From: Ereboglobus sp.
GTDB lineage: Bacteria > Verrucomicrobiota > Verrucomicrobiia > Opitutales > Opitutaceae
Length of the DNA: 64,000 nucleotides
Reading direction: 5' to 3'
Assembly: GCA_029974595.1 (NCBI GenBank)
Contig: JARKRC010000045.1
Location: forward strand, 1 to 64,000
A model generated the notes under the pieces. It did not search any database and had not been told where the DNA came from. It saw only the letters and a program-made list of their open reading frames with translations. This document shows, piece after piece, positions 7,854 to 18,465 of the stretch. The number at the start of each line of letters is the position of its first letter. Position 1 is the stretch's first letter. The position numbers and the translations under genes are program-made.

Positions 7854-9344
7854 ATGGAATCCTTGACGACAAATTACGCCGGACTCGTTTACGCCCTGCG
7901 CCCCGAAATCGCGCTGACCATTGGCATGCTGCTCGTGCTCGGCTACGATCTCGCGCTTGGCGGTCGCATGGGCGAGCGCACGCGTCGCTGCGTTGCCGTT
8001 GCCATCGGTCTCGTCACGCTCGCCTCCGCAGTGTTCCAGGCGGTTTGCAACACGGCGGCTTCGGTCACGTTGTTTCACGGCAATTTTGTTTATGACTCGC
8101 TTTCACTTGCCGTGCGCCTCGGTGTTTTCGCGCTCTCGGCACTTGCGCTTTTGCTCGTTGCCGGCACCGGTTCAAAACAACAGCGCAATCCCGCAGAATA
8201 CGTCGCCATCCAGCTTCTCGCTACAATCGGGTTTTCGCTCATGGCCGTGTCGAACAACCTGCTCGTCGCGTTTCTCGGACTCGAACTCGCCAGCCTCTCG
8301 CTTTATGTGATGGCGGGTTTCGACAAAACCAGCCGCGCGTCCGCCGAGGCGGGGCTCAAGTATTTCCTTTTTGGGGGCATGGCGGCGGCGTTCATGCTTT
8401 TCGGTTTCTCGCTCATCTACGGGCTGACCGGCTCCATCGCGCTGCCTCAAATCGCCCGCTCGCTCGCGATGCAAGGCATCAGCCCGCTGCTGCTCGTCGC
8501 GCTTGTGATGGTGCTCGTCGGTTTCGGCTACAAAGCCGCCGCCGCGCCCTTCCACTTTTGGGCACCCGATGTGTATCAAGGCGCTCCCGTCCCTGCTGCC
8601 GCGCTCATCGCCTCGGCATCGAAGCTCGCCGGGTTCGCGCTTTTCACACGCATGCTTTATTCCGGTTTCGCCGCCGCGGGCGGGGCAGCCGACAGTTTCA
8701 GCCGCGTGCCCGGCTGGGTGCCTGTGCTCGTGATTCTTTCCGCCGCGTCAATCCTGGTCGGCAACATCGCCGCGCTCGCGCAAACGAATGTCCGCCGCCT
8801 GTTCGCTTATTCCGCGATCTCGCACGCGGGCGCAATGCTCATCGGCGTGATCGGAGTGCGCGCCGAAGGCGTCGGGCCGATTGTTTATTATATCTTCACC
8901 TATGGTCTCGCGACGATTGGCGTGTTCGGCGTTTTCGGAGTCATCGAGCGTGTTTCCCCCTGCCAGCGCATCAGCGATCTGACCGGACTGTGGAAACGCA
9001 GCCCATTCCTCGCAGGCGTACTCTTTATCTGCGTCCTGTCGCTCGCCGGTGTGCCGCCGCTGTCAGGTTTCTTCGGCAAGTTTTATGTCTTCGCGAGCGC
9101 CCTTTCCTTGAATGGTCTCGGCGCGCCTGTCGGCTGGCTCGTTCTTCTGGCCATCGCAATGAGCGCCGTGGGGCTTTATTATTATCTCGTCGTTCTGAAA
9201 GCCGCTTTGATTGCCAATGTGGATTTCAAAAATGCCGGGAAAATCCACACACCGGCCAGCGCGGCTACGGCGCTCGCAATTATCTGCGCATTGACCATTG
9301 CCCTCGGCATCTATCCGGACGCCGTGTTGCAGTTGTTCAAATAA
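7854..9344 (+). CDS. nuoN: NADH-quinone oxidoreductase subunit N
   Basis: NuoN is the antiporter-like subunit nearest the quinone module. The 496-residue product has the expected 14-helix pattern, with the TM7 lysine in GFGYKAAAAPFHFWAPDVYQ and the TM8 lysine in SASKLAGFALF. It closes the nuo block, and its ATG follows the second nuoM by one base. No convincing terminator was seen after its stop. Confidence 0.96.
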   Translation: MESLTTNYAGLVYALRPEIALTIGMLLVLGYDLALGGRMGERTRRCVAVAIGLVTLASAVFQAVCNTAASVTLFHGNFVYDSLSLAVRLGVFALSALALLLVAGTGSKQQRNPAEYVAIQLLATIGFSLMAVSNNLLVAFLGLELASLSLYVMAGFDKTSRASAEAGLKYFLFGGMAAAFMLFGFSLIYGLTGSIALPQIARSLAMQGISPLLLVALVMVLVGFGYKAAAAPFHFWAPDVYQGAPVPAAALIASASKLAGFALFTRMLYSGFAAAGGAADSFSRVPGWVPVLVILSAASILVGNIAALAQTNVRRLFAYSAISHAGAMLIGVIGVRAEGVGPIVYYIFTYGLATIGVFGVFGVIERVSPCQRISDLTGLWKRSPFLAGVLFICVLSLAGVPPLSGFFGKFYVFASALSLNGLGAPVGWLVLLAIAMSAVGLYYYLVVLKAALIANVDFKNAGKIHTPASAATALAIICALTIALGIYPDAVLQLFK

Positions 9345-9559
9345 AGAAACGCCAGCTTTGCGCTTTACCGCCGGTATTATACAGTTATTTGCAAAAATAT
9401 CATACGGCTTGCCAGTATGCAAAGGAATCTCATTACAATGGGGCTCGATATGCAATTAAATGTCGCCAGCAGGGATTTTTATAAATGACAGAGCCGGTAT
9501 GATTAGAAAAAATACTATTGAACATTAGCAATGTTGTTGCGCGACGAATGGTCCATTTG

Positions 9560-9588
9560 TTGTTTGCATTGCATACATGACTTATAAG
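9560..9588 (+). promoter_or_regulatory. possible sigma-70 promoter for the giant surface protein
   Basis: TTGTTT (9560-9565) and TATAAG (9583-9588) are separated by 17 bases. If used, transcription would start near 9595, after the ATG at 9577, and translation would then begin at the in-frame ATG at 9634. This is only a consensus-like match in A/T-rich DNA. Confidence 0.25.
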
Positions 9589-12500
9589 AAGTCATTCCTG
9601 CTTTTATTGGGAAAGATTGCGCAACAAACCTTCATGAAAAACTCCCGGCCTGCCTTCATATCCATCGGAATTGCAATCTGTGCTTTCGTAGTAGTGGGTA
9701 TGTCATATCTCTTACGACGGCAGGCTTTAACCGCCACGGATGCCGCTCCTTCGAGCGCAACAACCCAAAATATTGGCGCGTCTGCCAATTTCGGCGCCGA
9801 TATCAACGGCCACGCAGATGTGGCGCAAACCCCGTCAGCCACATCAGCCGCACCGTCGTATCCAGCCGACTCGATATGGCATCTGACACCCGCAGATCCC
9901 GGCTCGGTTGTCCCGGAGCCGCACGCTGATAATGAATCGGTCGATCATCATAATGCCGCGATCCCTGTTGCTGAACTTGATACCCGCCCCGCGGCAAAGA
10001 CGTTGCGCAGCGTTAAAGCCGGAGCCGACATCGAACTCGCCCTTCCCAATGGCGAACTCGCCCGCGCCCATGTGAATCTTGTTGTCAACGATGAGGGTGT
10101 GTTGCGCTTCGGCGGTGCGCTGCCCGACAAGAAGGGCGGCTCCTTCGCCCTCGCGCTCGACGCGCAATCGCAACTCATAGGAATGATCCTGCTTCGCGAC
10201 GTCGAACTCGCCTACACCATCGAACCCGGCGCGCAACCGGGCTTTTCACGCATGGAGGTGTCCGCGCTCTCCGACGTGATCTGCCACCCCTACGAAGACC
10301 CGGAGCCGCCCGCCTCCCCGGATGTCCCGCCGCCGTCCGTTGCGCAAGCATTTGCCGGGCCCGGCGACATGACCCCGGCGGCAGTCACCATCCCTTCCCT
10401 CAGCAGCCGGCCAAACGCCCCCGCCATCCTTTACCTTGAGTTCAATGGCGCGACCGTCACCGACCCCTACTGGAACAGTGGCAATCCTATTTATGCTGCC
10501 GCCCCCAACCTTACCGAAGCACAAATCACGGAAATCTGGAAAGGTGTCGCGGAAGCCTACAGCCCCTTCAATATTGACGTCACGACCGACCCCGCCCGCT
10601 ACGCCGCCATGCCCGCCGGCAAACGCATGCGCTGCATCATCACGCCCACCTATCAATGGTATACAAACTCAACCAGCACGCGCGGCGTTGCGCTGGTAAA
10701 CAGCTTTTCGCGGGCGGGAAGCCTTTTTGCCAGTGACACGCCTTGCTGGATATTCGTGCCCTCATGGTATTCGTATATCCCGCTTGTCGCGGCGCACGAA
10801 CTGGGACACACGCTCGGGCTGCGGCACGACGGACTCGGCAGTGCAAGCCCGTCTGGCCGTCAGGAATATTTCGGCGGATACGGCTCCGGCCCTATGTCTT
10901 GGGGGCCGATCATGGGCAATCCATCCTACCGTAATATCAACCAATGGAGCAAAGGCGAGTATGCCTATGCCAGCAACTGCGAGGATGACATCGCCATCAT
11001 CGCCAGCAATACAAACGGCTTTGGCTTCCACGACGACGGCATCGGCAAAACTCGCGCCACCGCCACCGGTATAACGATCCCCGCATCCGGCGACATAACA
11101 AGACACGGCATCCTCAGCACGAGCGCTCATGAGGCGTGGTTCGTATTCACGCTCGCCTCCGAAAGAACAATATCCCTCGCCGCCGGGCCCAACGACATCG
11201 TGGCCAAGCTCGATATTGCCATGCAGCTCCAGGATGCCGCCGGCAACGTGCTTGCCTCCGACAATCCCTCGCTTGCGCTCGACTCGCTCATTGAAAAAAC
11301 CCTCGGCGCCGGCACGTATTATATAAAACTGCAAGGCGCTTCATACGCCGACGGATACCTCGAAGGCTACACCCGCTACGGCAGCATCGGCCAATACACA
11401 CTCACGATCGCCCCCGTCGCGGCAATCCCGGTCCCCGCCATCACGCAACATCCGCAGTCGAAAACCGCCACGACGGAGGATGCCTCCACCAGCCTTTCCG
11501 TGGCCGCAAACGGCGGCGGCAACCTGCGCTACCAATGGCGGAAAAACGGCGTCGATCTCGCCTCCTCCGCCCGCCATGCCAATGTCACCAGCCCGACGCT
11601 CACGATTCTTTCGCCCGTGGCATCCGATGCCGGGCAATACACCGTGACCGTCCGCAACGCAGGCGGCGAAGTCACGAGCAATCCCGCCGCCCTCGCCATC
11701 ACCGCGCCGCCCCCGCCGGTCATCACAACGCATCCCCAATCCAATACCGTATTGTCCACGGATTACAGCTTTTCGCTTTACGTGACGGCGACCGGCGCGG
11801 GCACATTGTATTACCAGTGGCAGAAAGACGGCGTGGATCTGGTTTCAAGCTCGCATTATTACGGTGTCAACAGCTCCACCCTGTATGTATATTCTCCGGA
11901 AGCATCCGACGCCGGGGAATATACGGTGACGGTCACTAATGCGGGCGGCGACACCATAAGCAACGCCGCGACCATCACTGTCACGCTGCCGCCTCCGCCG
12001 GTGATAAACACGCATCCCTCGGATATCACTCGCGAGGCGGGTTATTCGACATCGATTTATATGTCGGTTTATGCTTCCGGCGCCGGCACCCTCAGCTATC
12101 AATGGCTCAAGGACGGCGTGGATCTCCAGGCATCGTCCCGTTATTCCGGAATCACATCGTATTATTTATATATCTATGATTATATGCCGGAGGATTCGGG
12201 CCGTTACAGCGTGCGCGTCACAAACAAAGGCGGCAGCGTGACCAGCAACGAGGCGATCGTCACCATCACGATTCCTCCGATGCCTGTGTTTGTAACGCAT
12301 CCTTCCGTCGAAACGACGCTGGCGGGTGATTTTTCCGCATCCTTTTACGCCTATGCCTCCGGCGTGGGCGTAAAATATAACTGGCAAAAGGACGGCGTGG
12401 ACTTGGTTCCCTCGTCGCATTACTCGGGCGTGGCTTCATCGAGTCTGACAATATACAATCCGCAAGCCGCCGATGCCGGCGCCTACACCCTCCGAGCTTG

Positions 12501-15500
12501 GAACGTGGCGGGTTCGGTGACCAGCAATGTCGGCACGCTCACCGTCAACATGCCCGCGTTGCCCGTGATAACCAGCCAGAGCGGAGCCGTCGGCCTCGTT
12601 GAAGGCGAGAATATCAGTCTTTCATGCAGTATCAATTCGGTGAGCAATACAACCTATCAATGGTATAAGGACGGCCAGCCGATCTCCGGCGCCATCGATC
12701 AATGTTACAGCAAACCAAACGCGTCATTTGCCGACGCCGGTGTTTATACACTCGCCGCCACGAATCCTTCCGGTGCCACCCATAGTGCGGAAATAACCGT
12801 CACCATATCCTCTGCGGAGCCGCCCGTGTTCGCACTGCACCCCGAAACCCAAAGCGCCTACGCCGGGCGCGGCGTTCAACTTAACGCTGCCGCCACCGGA
12901 CGGCCCGCGCCAGCGTATCAATGGTATAAGGATGGTGTTCTGCTTTCCGGCCAAACCTCCCCGTCCTATAGTATTTCCAAGGTGCAGGCATCCCACGCCG
13001 GGAACTACACAGTCACGGCCACCAACAAGGCGGGCTCCGCGACGAGCAACGCCGCCATGATCACAGTTCTCGCGCCCGACAGCGGCGAGCCGCTTGGCAT
13101 TTATCCAACGGAAAAGGAAATCGGCGACGGGCGCGTCGTTTATCGCGTCTGGGTCAGCAGCAATACAATATGGACCGTGGACAACGAGGCTCCGTGGGTG
13201 TCCGTGTCCCGTACAAAAGGCGCTTTCGAGGGGCCGGTGGATATCACGGTTGCGCCCAACCCCATTCCCCATGAACGCACGGCCATTATCATGATTGCCG
13301 GCATCAAGCACACGCTCACCCAGCACGCCGCGGGCACGCCCGTGCGCGAGCTCTGGGCGGCGGGAAACAATGCATCCGGCCAGCTTGGCATCCATAAGCC
13401 TCAAATAAACTCATATCCCAAATATATTTCCCTGAATAATGTGAAAGAAGTGGCTGCCAGCGCCAGCCATGCCCTCATCCTGAAAGCCGACGGCACACTT
13501 TGGGCGGTTGGTGATAATACTTACGGACAGCTTGGCGACGGCACCACCACGACGCGCGCAACTCCCGTGCAAGTCGCCACGGACGTGGCTGGCATGGCGG
13601 TCGGTCCTAATTTTAGTCTCTTTCTCAAGACCAATGGCTCCCTTTGGAGCATGGGATCGAATTCTTATGGCCAGCTTGGCAACGGCACAACGACTTATCG
13701 CAATTCCATGCCGACAAAAGTGGCTGACAATGTGACTTCTGTGACTGCGGGCCAGAGTCACAGTTTGTTTGTCAAATCCGACGGTTCGCTCTGGGGCATG
13801 GGCTATAACGGCTCCGGGCAGCTTGGAAATGAAGCATCAGCCACCCAGCCTTTACCCGCGCTGGTTGCGCAGGATGTCAAATGCGTGACAGCGGGAAGCA
13901 GCCATACGCTTTATATAAAAAATGACGGCACACTTTGGGCGATGGGCAGCAATGGCTCCGGGCAGCTTGGCAATGGCGCCACCGTCTCCCCGTCGTCACC
14001 TGTTCAGGTTGCCGGCGGCGTTCAATCGGCAAGCGCGGGCGACGCTCACAGCGTCTTTCTCAAGACCGACGGCTCGCTTTGGGGCATGGGTCGCAGATAC
14101 GACGGGCAATTGGGTGACGGCACGTCCTATGCCGGGGCCCAGACAACCCCGATCCAAATCACAACAGACGTTCGCGCGGTCGCAGCCGGTTCCCTGCACA
14201 CCTCATTTATAAAAAATGACGGCACACTCTGGGCGACGGGTTTCAACTACGGCAGGCTGGGCGATGGTATCACGACAAACAAATACGTCCCGATGCAAAT
14301 TGCCGTTAGCGCAAACCGGGTGTTCTCCTCTTTCAATTCATACCATTATTATTATATTGATGACGACAGCCAGCTATGGGGCACGCCAGGCGCTTTGCTT
14401 GCAGATAACAATGACGGCACCCAAAGCAGCGTCCCGCTCCACGTTGCGAGCGACGTGCAGGATGTGTCGGCGAAAATGAATCACACGCTCTATCTTGCGA
14501 CGGACTCCGGTGTCTATAGCTTTGGTGCAAATGGCTGCGGACAGCTCGCCGACGGCTCCACCCTGAGCCGCTCCGCTCCCCTGAAAATCGCAACCGGCGC
14601 GCGCGCCATTGCCGCCGGAGGACTCCACAACCTTGTCATCAAATCCGATGGCTCGCTTTGGGGCGTCGGGAATAATTCGGGAGGTCAGCTGGGCAATCGG
14701 GCGCCACTGGGGACGCATTGTTCCCTTGTGCGCGTTGCCGACTCCGTGCGGACAGCCGCGGCGGGTCATGACAGCAGTTTCTATATTGATGCAACCGGCG
14801 CGCTTTGGGCGCTCGGCAGCAATTACCTCAACAAACTCGGCGTTGACGGCATTTCCTCGGCCAGCACGCCCGTGCAAGTCACCACGGATGCGCAGGAAGT
14901 CTCGGCAAATTACTTTCACACACTCATATTAAAAACCGACGCCACTCTTTGGGCGGCGGGTTACAACATCAGCGGCCAGCTTGGCAGGCCCAATGGAGGC
15001 GCGACCCTCGGCCAGACGGACAATAATGTCGCTGCCATTGCCGCCGGATATTATCACAGCCTCTGGCTGAAAAACGATGGGACGATATGGGCGGCGGGCT
15101 ACAACGACAACGGACAATTTGGCGGCAGCAGTGTGACTAACTCCACGCAAACCCCCGTCCTCACCGCGACCAACGCCCGTGCCATCGCATCAGGATGCCG
15201 GCATTCTTTTTATATTGATACGGACAACAACCTCTGGGCGGCGGGCAAGAACGATTACGGCCAGCTCGCCGATGGCACCACGGAAAAACAATCCATATAC
15301 AAAAAAATCGCCGCCAACATCGACACCGTCACCGCGGGCGAAGACCACACACTCTTCATCGCCACCGGCGACATCCGGCTCGACCCGCCGCCGCCGCCCG
15401 TGATCACCGGCTTTTCGCCCGCGAATATCACCACGCAAACCAAAGTCGTCATCACCGGCTCCAATTTCACTAACTGTGCCGGAGTCTATTTCGGCGCCGT

Positions 15501-17928
15501 CCCTGCGGACCAATACATTGTCGATTCGCCCGCGCAAATCACCGCTTACGCGCCGGTCATCCCGACCGGGGACGGCGGGCGCGTTTATGTCGGCACCTTC
15601 GACGGCGTGGCGGCGAGCAGCGCGACCTACTCCGCCGCCTATGCTCCCGTGCTTGGCGAACGCATCGAGGAACAACTCGTGCTGCTTGGCGGCACCGTCT
15701 CCATCGAACCGCCCGTGCTCGGCACGCCTGATCCGGCAATCACCTGGCAGGTTTCCACCGATGGCGGCGCGACTTGGGCCGCACTTCCCGCCGGCGCGCC
15801 CCATAGTGTGGATGCCGACGGCACGCTCACCATTACCAGCGCCCCGCTCTCCATCGACGGCAACCGCTACCGCTTCGCCGCCGCCAACATTCACGACACC
15901 GTCATCAGCGCGTCTTTCAAGCTCACCATCGTCTATCCGCCCGTCGTCATGGCGCACCCTGCATCAGAAACCGTGAACATCGGCGCGAGCGTCACTTTCA
16001 CTGCCGACATCGACGGTTCGCCCGCTCCTGCGCTTCAGTGGCAAATCTCCACCGACGGCGGTCTTACTTGGAGCGACATCGCCGCCGCCACCGCCGCCTC
16101 GCACACCATTGCAAACACAACCGCCGCGATGAATGGCACGCAATATCGGCTTGCCGCCGCCAACGACTACGGCGCCGCAACCACCAATCCTGCCGCGCTC
16201 ACCGTGCAATGGGCGCCCGTGCAAAGCAATCCCGTCTCTTCGCAGACCGCCGTCATCGGCAACACCGTCACGCTTTCCGCAAGCATCAGCGCCAGCCCCG
16301 CCGCGTCGTACCAATGGCAGGTTTCCACGAACAACGGCGCCACATGGACAAACCTCGCCGACGACTCCGGCGTCACAGGCGCCACCCGCGACACGCTGGC
16401 AATCTCGGCCGCCACCGCCGCGATGAACGGCCATCAATACCGCTGCATCGTCAACAACGCCATCGGCGGCGCCATCACGCAAACCGTGACGCTAAGCGTG
16501 ATGACCTCGCCCTTTGTCACGCCCGCCGGTCTCTTCATCGACAGCGGCACCCTTTACGTCTCCGACGCCGGCGCGCACACAATCCACCGCGTCTCGCTCG
16601 ACACAAACACCGCCACGCTCCTCGCCGGCGTTACGGGCGTCCCCGGCGCGGAAAATGCCGCCATCGGCACAAGCGCCCGCTTCAATTCTCCATCGGGCAT
16701 TGCCATCATAAAAGACCTCAACGTCATCCATGTCCTCGACACCGGCAACAACGGACTTCGCCGCATCACGATGTCGGGCAACGTGACCCAGGCGTATGCC
16801 GGGTTCGATTTTGGCAACGCCACCGGCATCACTGTCACGCCAAACAACACACTCTTCATTGCCCGAACAAACAATCACACCATAGCCCGTCTCTATTGCA
16901 CCGGCTCGACATACACATTGGGCACGGTTGCCGGAAAATCCGGCACGCCCGGCTCCAGCGACGGTTGTGGCGTCAGTGTTTACGGCGCGACATTCAACGA
17001 ACCCGCCGCGCTCGCCGTCATCCCCGGCGCAAGCGCGTTCGCCGTTGCCGACACCGGCAACCACACGATTCGCATGGTCGGTTATTATTATGGGGAATTA
17101 TTGGGTTCTTCCTATTTCGACACCTATACGCTGGCCGGGGCTGCCGGGCAGCCCGGCTCGCTTGATGGCAGCGTAACCACCGCCCGTTTCAACCACCCCG
17201 CCGGCTTGGCTGCGAGTTCCAGCGCCATCTATGTTGCCGACACTGGCAACCATACGATCCGCCGCATCGAAGGCGGCAGCAACGTCACCACCGTGGCCGG
17301 TGCCGCCGGTTTCGCGGGCCATGCCGACGGCACCGGCACAAACGCGCGATTCCACAGCCCCGCCGCGCTCGCAATCGATGCCACCCACCAAAACCTCTAC
17401 ATCGCCGACTCCGCCAACTCCGTCATCCGCAAACTCAACCTCGCCACGCACGAAGTCATCACGCTCGCAATCTCGACGACGAACGCGCCCGGGTCGCATC
17501 CCGTCATCACCGCCCACCCGCAAAACATCAGCGCCACCCAAGGCGTCGGCGGGCCGCTTACGCTGACCTTCTCCGCCACCGGCGCGGGCACGCTCACCAG
17601 CAAGTGGCAGAAAAACGGCGCGGACATCACTGCGTCGGGCCGCCTCGTCATAAGCGCGAATTCGCTGAGCATCCACAATCACACCGCCGCCGACTCGGGA
17701 CAGTATCGCGTAATTGTGTCGAACGATGCCGGCAGCGTCACCAGCAATGCCGCGACAGTGAGCGTGACCGCCGGCATTTCCGATACAAACAGCGGGACCA
17801 ATTCTTCCGGCGGCAATTCCAACAACGACGGTGATGGCGCCGGCGGAGGCGCGTTGTCGTGTTGGTATCTCGCCGTCCTTGCCGGCTTGATCGGGCTGCG
17901 GCGTTGTGCGCGCGCAAAACTACTTTGA
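9577..17928 (+). CDS. giant secreted or surface protein: metzincin protease, Ig-like, RCC1, IPT and NHL repeats
   Basis: The 2783-residue product starts with a signal-anchor-like helix (start 9577, or the in-frame ATG at 9634). A protease domain follows, with HELGHTLGLRHD at 407-418 and a Met-turn candidate GPIMGNP around M446. A PPC-like beta domain lies at about 490-610. Six Ig-like repeats cover about 618-1166, then a BACON-like segment at 1175-1252. About 14 RCC1-type repeats (WxxGxNxxGQLG) span 1256-1930, enough for two seven-bladed propellers. An IPT/TIG domain follows (1937-2023), then further Ig-like domains to 2308, NHL repeats (2308-2632) and a last Ig-like domain. The C-terminus is a Gly/Ser/Asn linker, GGGALSC, a hydrophobic helix and a basic tail, which resembles a sorting signal of the GlyGly/MYXO-CTERM kind. 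Likely exported and cell-surface bound; the substrate is unknown. The last nine bases overlap rsfS. Confidence 0.88.
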   Translation: MTYKKSFLLLLGKIAQQTFMKNSRPAFISIGIAICAFVVVGMSYLLRRQALTATDAAPSSATTQNIGASANFGADINGHADVAQTPSATSAAPSYPADSIWHLTPADPGSVVPEPHADNESVDHHNAAIPVAELDTRPAAKTLRSVKAGADIELALPNGELARAHVNLVVNDEGVLRFGGALPDKKGGSFALALDAQSQLIGMILLRDVELAYTIEPGAQPGFSRMEVSALSDVICHPYEDPEPPASPDVPPPSVAQAFAGPGDMTPAAVTIPSLSSRPNAPAILYLEFNGATVTDPYWNSGNPIYAAAPNLTEAQITEIWKGVAEAYSPFNIDVTTDPARYAAMPAGKRMRCIITPTYQWYTNSTSTRGVALVNSFSRAGSLFASDTPCWIFVPSWYSYIPLVAAHELGHTLGLRHDGLGSASPSGRQEYFGGYGSGPMSWGPIMGNPSYRNINQWSKGEYAYASNCEDDIAIIASNTNGFGFHDDGIGKTRATATGITIPASGDITRHGILSTSAHEAWFVFTLASERTISLAAGPNDIVAKLDIAMQLQDAAGNVLASDNPSLALDSLIEKTLGAGTYYIKLQGASYADGYLEGYTRYGSIGQYTLTIAPVAAIPVPAITQHPQSKTATTEDASTSLSVAANGGGNLRYQWRKNGVDLASSARHANVTSPTLTILSPVASDAGQYTVTVRNAGGEVTSNPAALAITAPPPPVITTHPQSNTVLSTDYSFSLYVTATGAGTLYYQWQKDGVDLVSSSHYYGVNSSTLYVYSPEASDAGEYTVTVTNAGGDTISNAATITVTLPPPPVINTHPSDITREAGYSTSIYMSVYASGAGTLSYQWLKDGVDLQASSRYSGITSYYLYIYDYMPEDSGRYSVRVTNKGGSVTSNEAIVTITIPPMPVFVTHPSVETTLAGDFSASFYAYASGVGVKYNWQKDGVDLVPSSHYSGVASSSLTIYNPQAADAGAYTLRAWNVAGSVTSNVGTLTVNMPALPVITSQSGAVGLVEGENISLSCSINSVSNTTYQWYKDGQPISGAIDQCYSKPNASFADAGVYTLAATNPSGATHSAEITVTISSAEPPVFALHPETQSAYAGRGVQLNAAATGRPAPAYQWYKDGVLLSGQTSPSYSISKVQASHAGNYTVTATNKAGSATSNAAMITVLAPDSGEPLGIYPTEKEIGDGRVVYRVWVSSNTIWTVDNEAPWVSVSRTKGAFEGPVDITVAPNPIPHERTAIIMIAGIKHTLTQHAAGTPVRELWAAGNNASGQLGIHKPQINSYPKYISLNNVKEVAASASHALILKADGTLWAVGDNTYGQLGDGTTTTRATPVQVATDVAGMAVGPNFSLFLKTNGSLWSMGSNSYGQLGNGTTTYRNSMPTKVADNVTSVTAGQSHSLFVKSDGSLWGMGYNGSGQLGNEASATQPLPALVAQDVKCVTAGSSHTLYIKNDGTLWAMGSNGSGQLGNGATVSPSSPVQVAGGVQSASAGDAHSVFLKTDGSLWGMGRRYDGQLGDGTSYAGAQTTPIQITTDVRAVAAGSLHTSFIKNDGTLWATGFNYGRLGDGITTNKYVPMQIAVSANRVFSSFNSYHYYYIDDDSQLWGTPGALLADNNDGTQSSVPLHVASDVQDVSAKMNHTLYLATDSGVYSFGANGCGQLADGSTLSRSAPLKIATGARAIAAGGLHNLVIKSDGSLWGVGNNSGGQLGNRAPLGTHCSLVRVADSVRTAAAGHDSSFYIDATGALWALGSNYLNKLGVDGISSASTPVQVTTDAQEVSANYFHTLILKTDATLWAAGYNISGQLGRPNGGATLGQTDNNVAAIAAGYYHSLWLKNDGTIWAAGYNDNGQFGGSSVTNSTQTPVLTATNARAIASGCRHSFYIDTDNNLWAAGKNDYGQLADGTTEKQSIYKKIAANIDTVTAGEDHTLFIATGDIRLDPPPPPVITGFSPANITTQTKVVITGSNFTNCAGVYFGAVPADQYIVDSPAQITAYAPVIPTGDGGRVYVGTFDGVAASSATYSAAYAPVLGERIEEQLVLLGGTVSIEPPVLGTPDPAITWQVSTDGGATWAALPAGAPHSVDADGTLTITSAPLSIDGNRYRFAAANIHDTVISASFKLTIVYPPVVMAHPASETVNIGASVTFTADIDGSPAPALQWQISTDGGLTWSDIAAATAASHTIANTTAAMNGTQYRLAAANDYGAATTNPAALTVQWAPVQSNPVSSQTAVIGNTVTLSASISASPAASYQWQVSTNNGATWTNLADDSGVTGATRDTLAISAATAAMNGHQYRCIVNNAIGGAITQTVTLSVMTSPFVTPAGLFIDSGTLYVSDAGAHTIHRVSLDTNTATLLAGVTGVPGAENAAIGTSARFNSPSGIAIIKDLNVIHVLDTGNNGLRRITMSGNVTQAYAGFDFGNATGITVTPNNTLFIARTNNHTIARLYCTGSTYTLGTVAGKSGTPGSSDGCGVSVYGATFNEPAALAVIPGASAFAVADTGNHTIRMVGYYYGELLGSSYFDTYTLAGAAGQPGSLDGSVTTARFNHPAGLAASSSAIYVADTGNHTIRRIEGGSNVTTVAGAAGFAGHADGTGTNARFHSPAALAIDATHQNLYIADSANSVIRKLNLATHEVITLAISTTNAPGSHPVITAHPQNISATQGVGGPLTLTFSATGAGTLTSKWQKNGADITASGRLVISANSLSIHNHTAADSGQYRVIVSNDAGSVTSNAATVSVTAGISDTNSGTNSSGGNSNNDGDGAGGGALSCWYLAVLAGLIGLRRCARAKLL

Positions 17929-18411
17929 TGCTTTTTTCGCCGGCGCTTTTTTCACGGGCTTTCTGACAGCCGGTTTTGCCCTGGTTTTTGGTTTCGATTC
18001 CTTGCCGAGCAGTTCGTCGAGTGAGAGTTCCTCGGCGTCTTTCCAGAGGTTTTCGAGAGAGTAGCGTTCGCGGTTTTCCTGCGTGAGGACGTGGATCATC
18101 ACGTCGAAGGCGTCGATCACGAGCCAGCCGCTGCCGGACTCGCCTGTATCCATTCCAATGATACGCGTGCCGGTCGCATCGATCACTTTTTCAAGTTCCA
18201 CGCGCAGCGCGCGCAGGTGCGGCTCGGAGGTGCCGGTCGCGACAATCAGAAAATCCGTGATCGAGGATTGTTCGCCCACGCGAAGGACGCGGAGTTCGCC
18301 GGCTTTTTTCCCGTCGAGCGCGCGGCACACGAGCGGGAGCAATGAGGGGACGGGTTTGGAGGCTGCGGGCGTGGCGCGTTTTTTCGCGGGCTTTGCGGTC
18401 TTGGATTTCAT
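17920..18411 (-). CDS. rsfS: ribosome silencing factor RsfS
   Basis: RsfS (Iojap family) binds ribosomal protein L14 and blocks subunit joining when nutrients are scarce. The 163-residue product has a lysine- and alanine-rich N-terminus, then the conserved core, including SSITDFLIVATGTSEPHLRA and GWLVIDAFDVMIHVLTQENR. A basic lysine-rich tail follows, which is longer than in E. coli. It lies 54 bases after nadD, the common nadD-rsfS pairing. Its 3' end overlaps the convergent giant gene by nine bases. Confidence 0.93.
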   Translation of the reverse strand: MKSKTAKPAKKRATPAASKPVPSLLPLVCRALDGKKAGELRVLRVGEQSSITDFLIVATGTSEPHLRALRVELEKVIDATGTRIIGMDTGESGSGWLVIDAFDVMIHVLTQENRERYSLENLWKDAEELSLDELLGKESKPKTRAKPAVRKPVKKAPAKKASK

Positions 18412-18465
18412 GCGGTTGTCGATGTGTGCGGTGTGTGCTGCCAGAGGCTGGCGTGTGTTTTTGCG

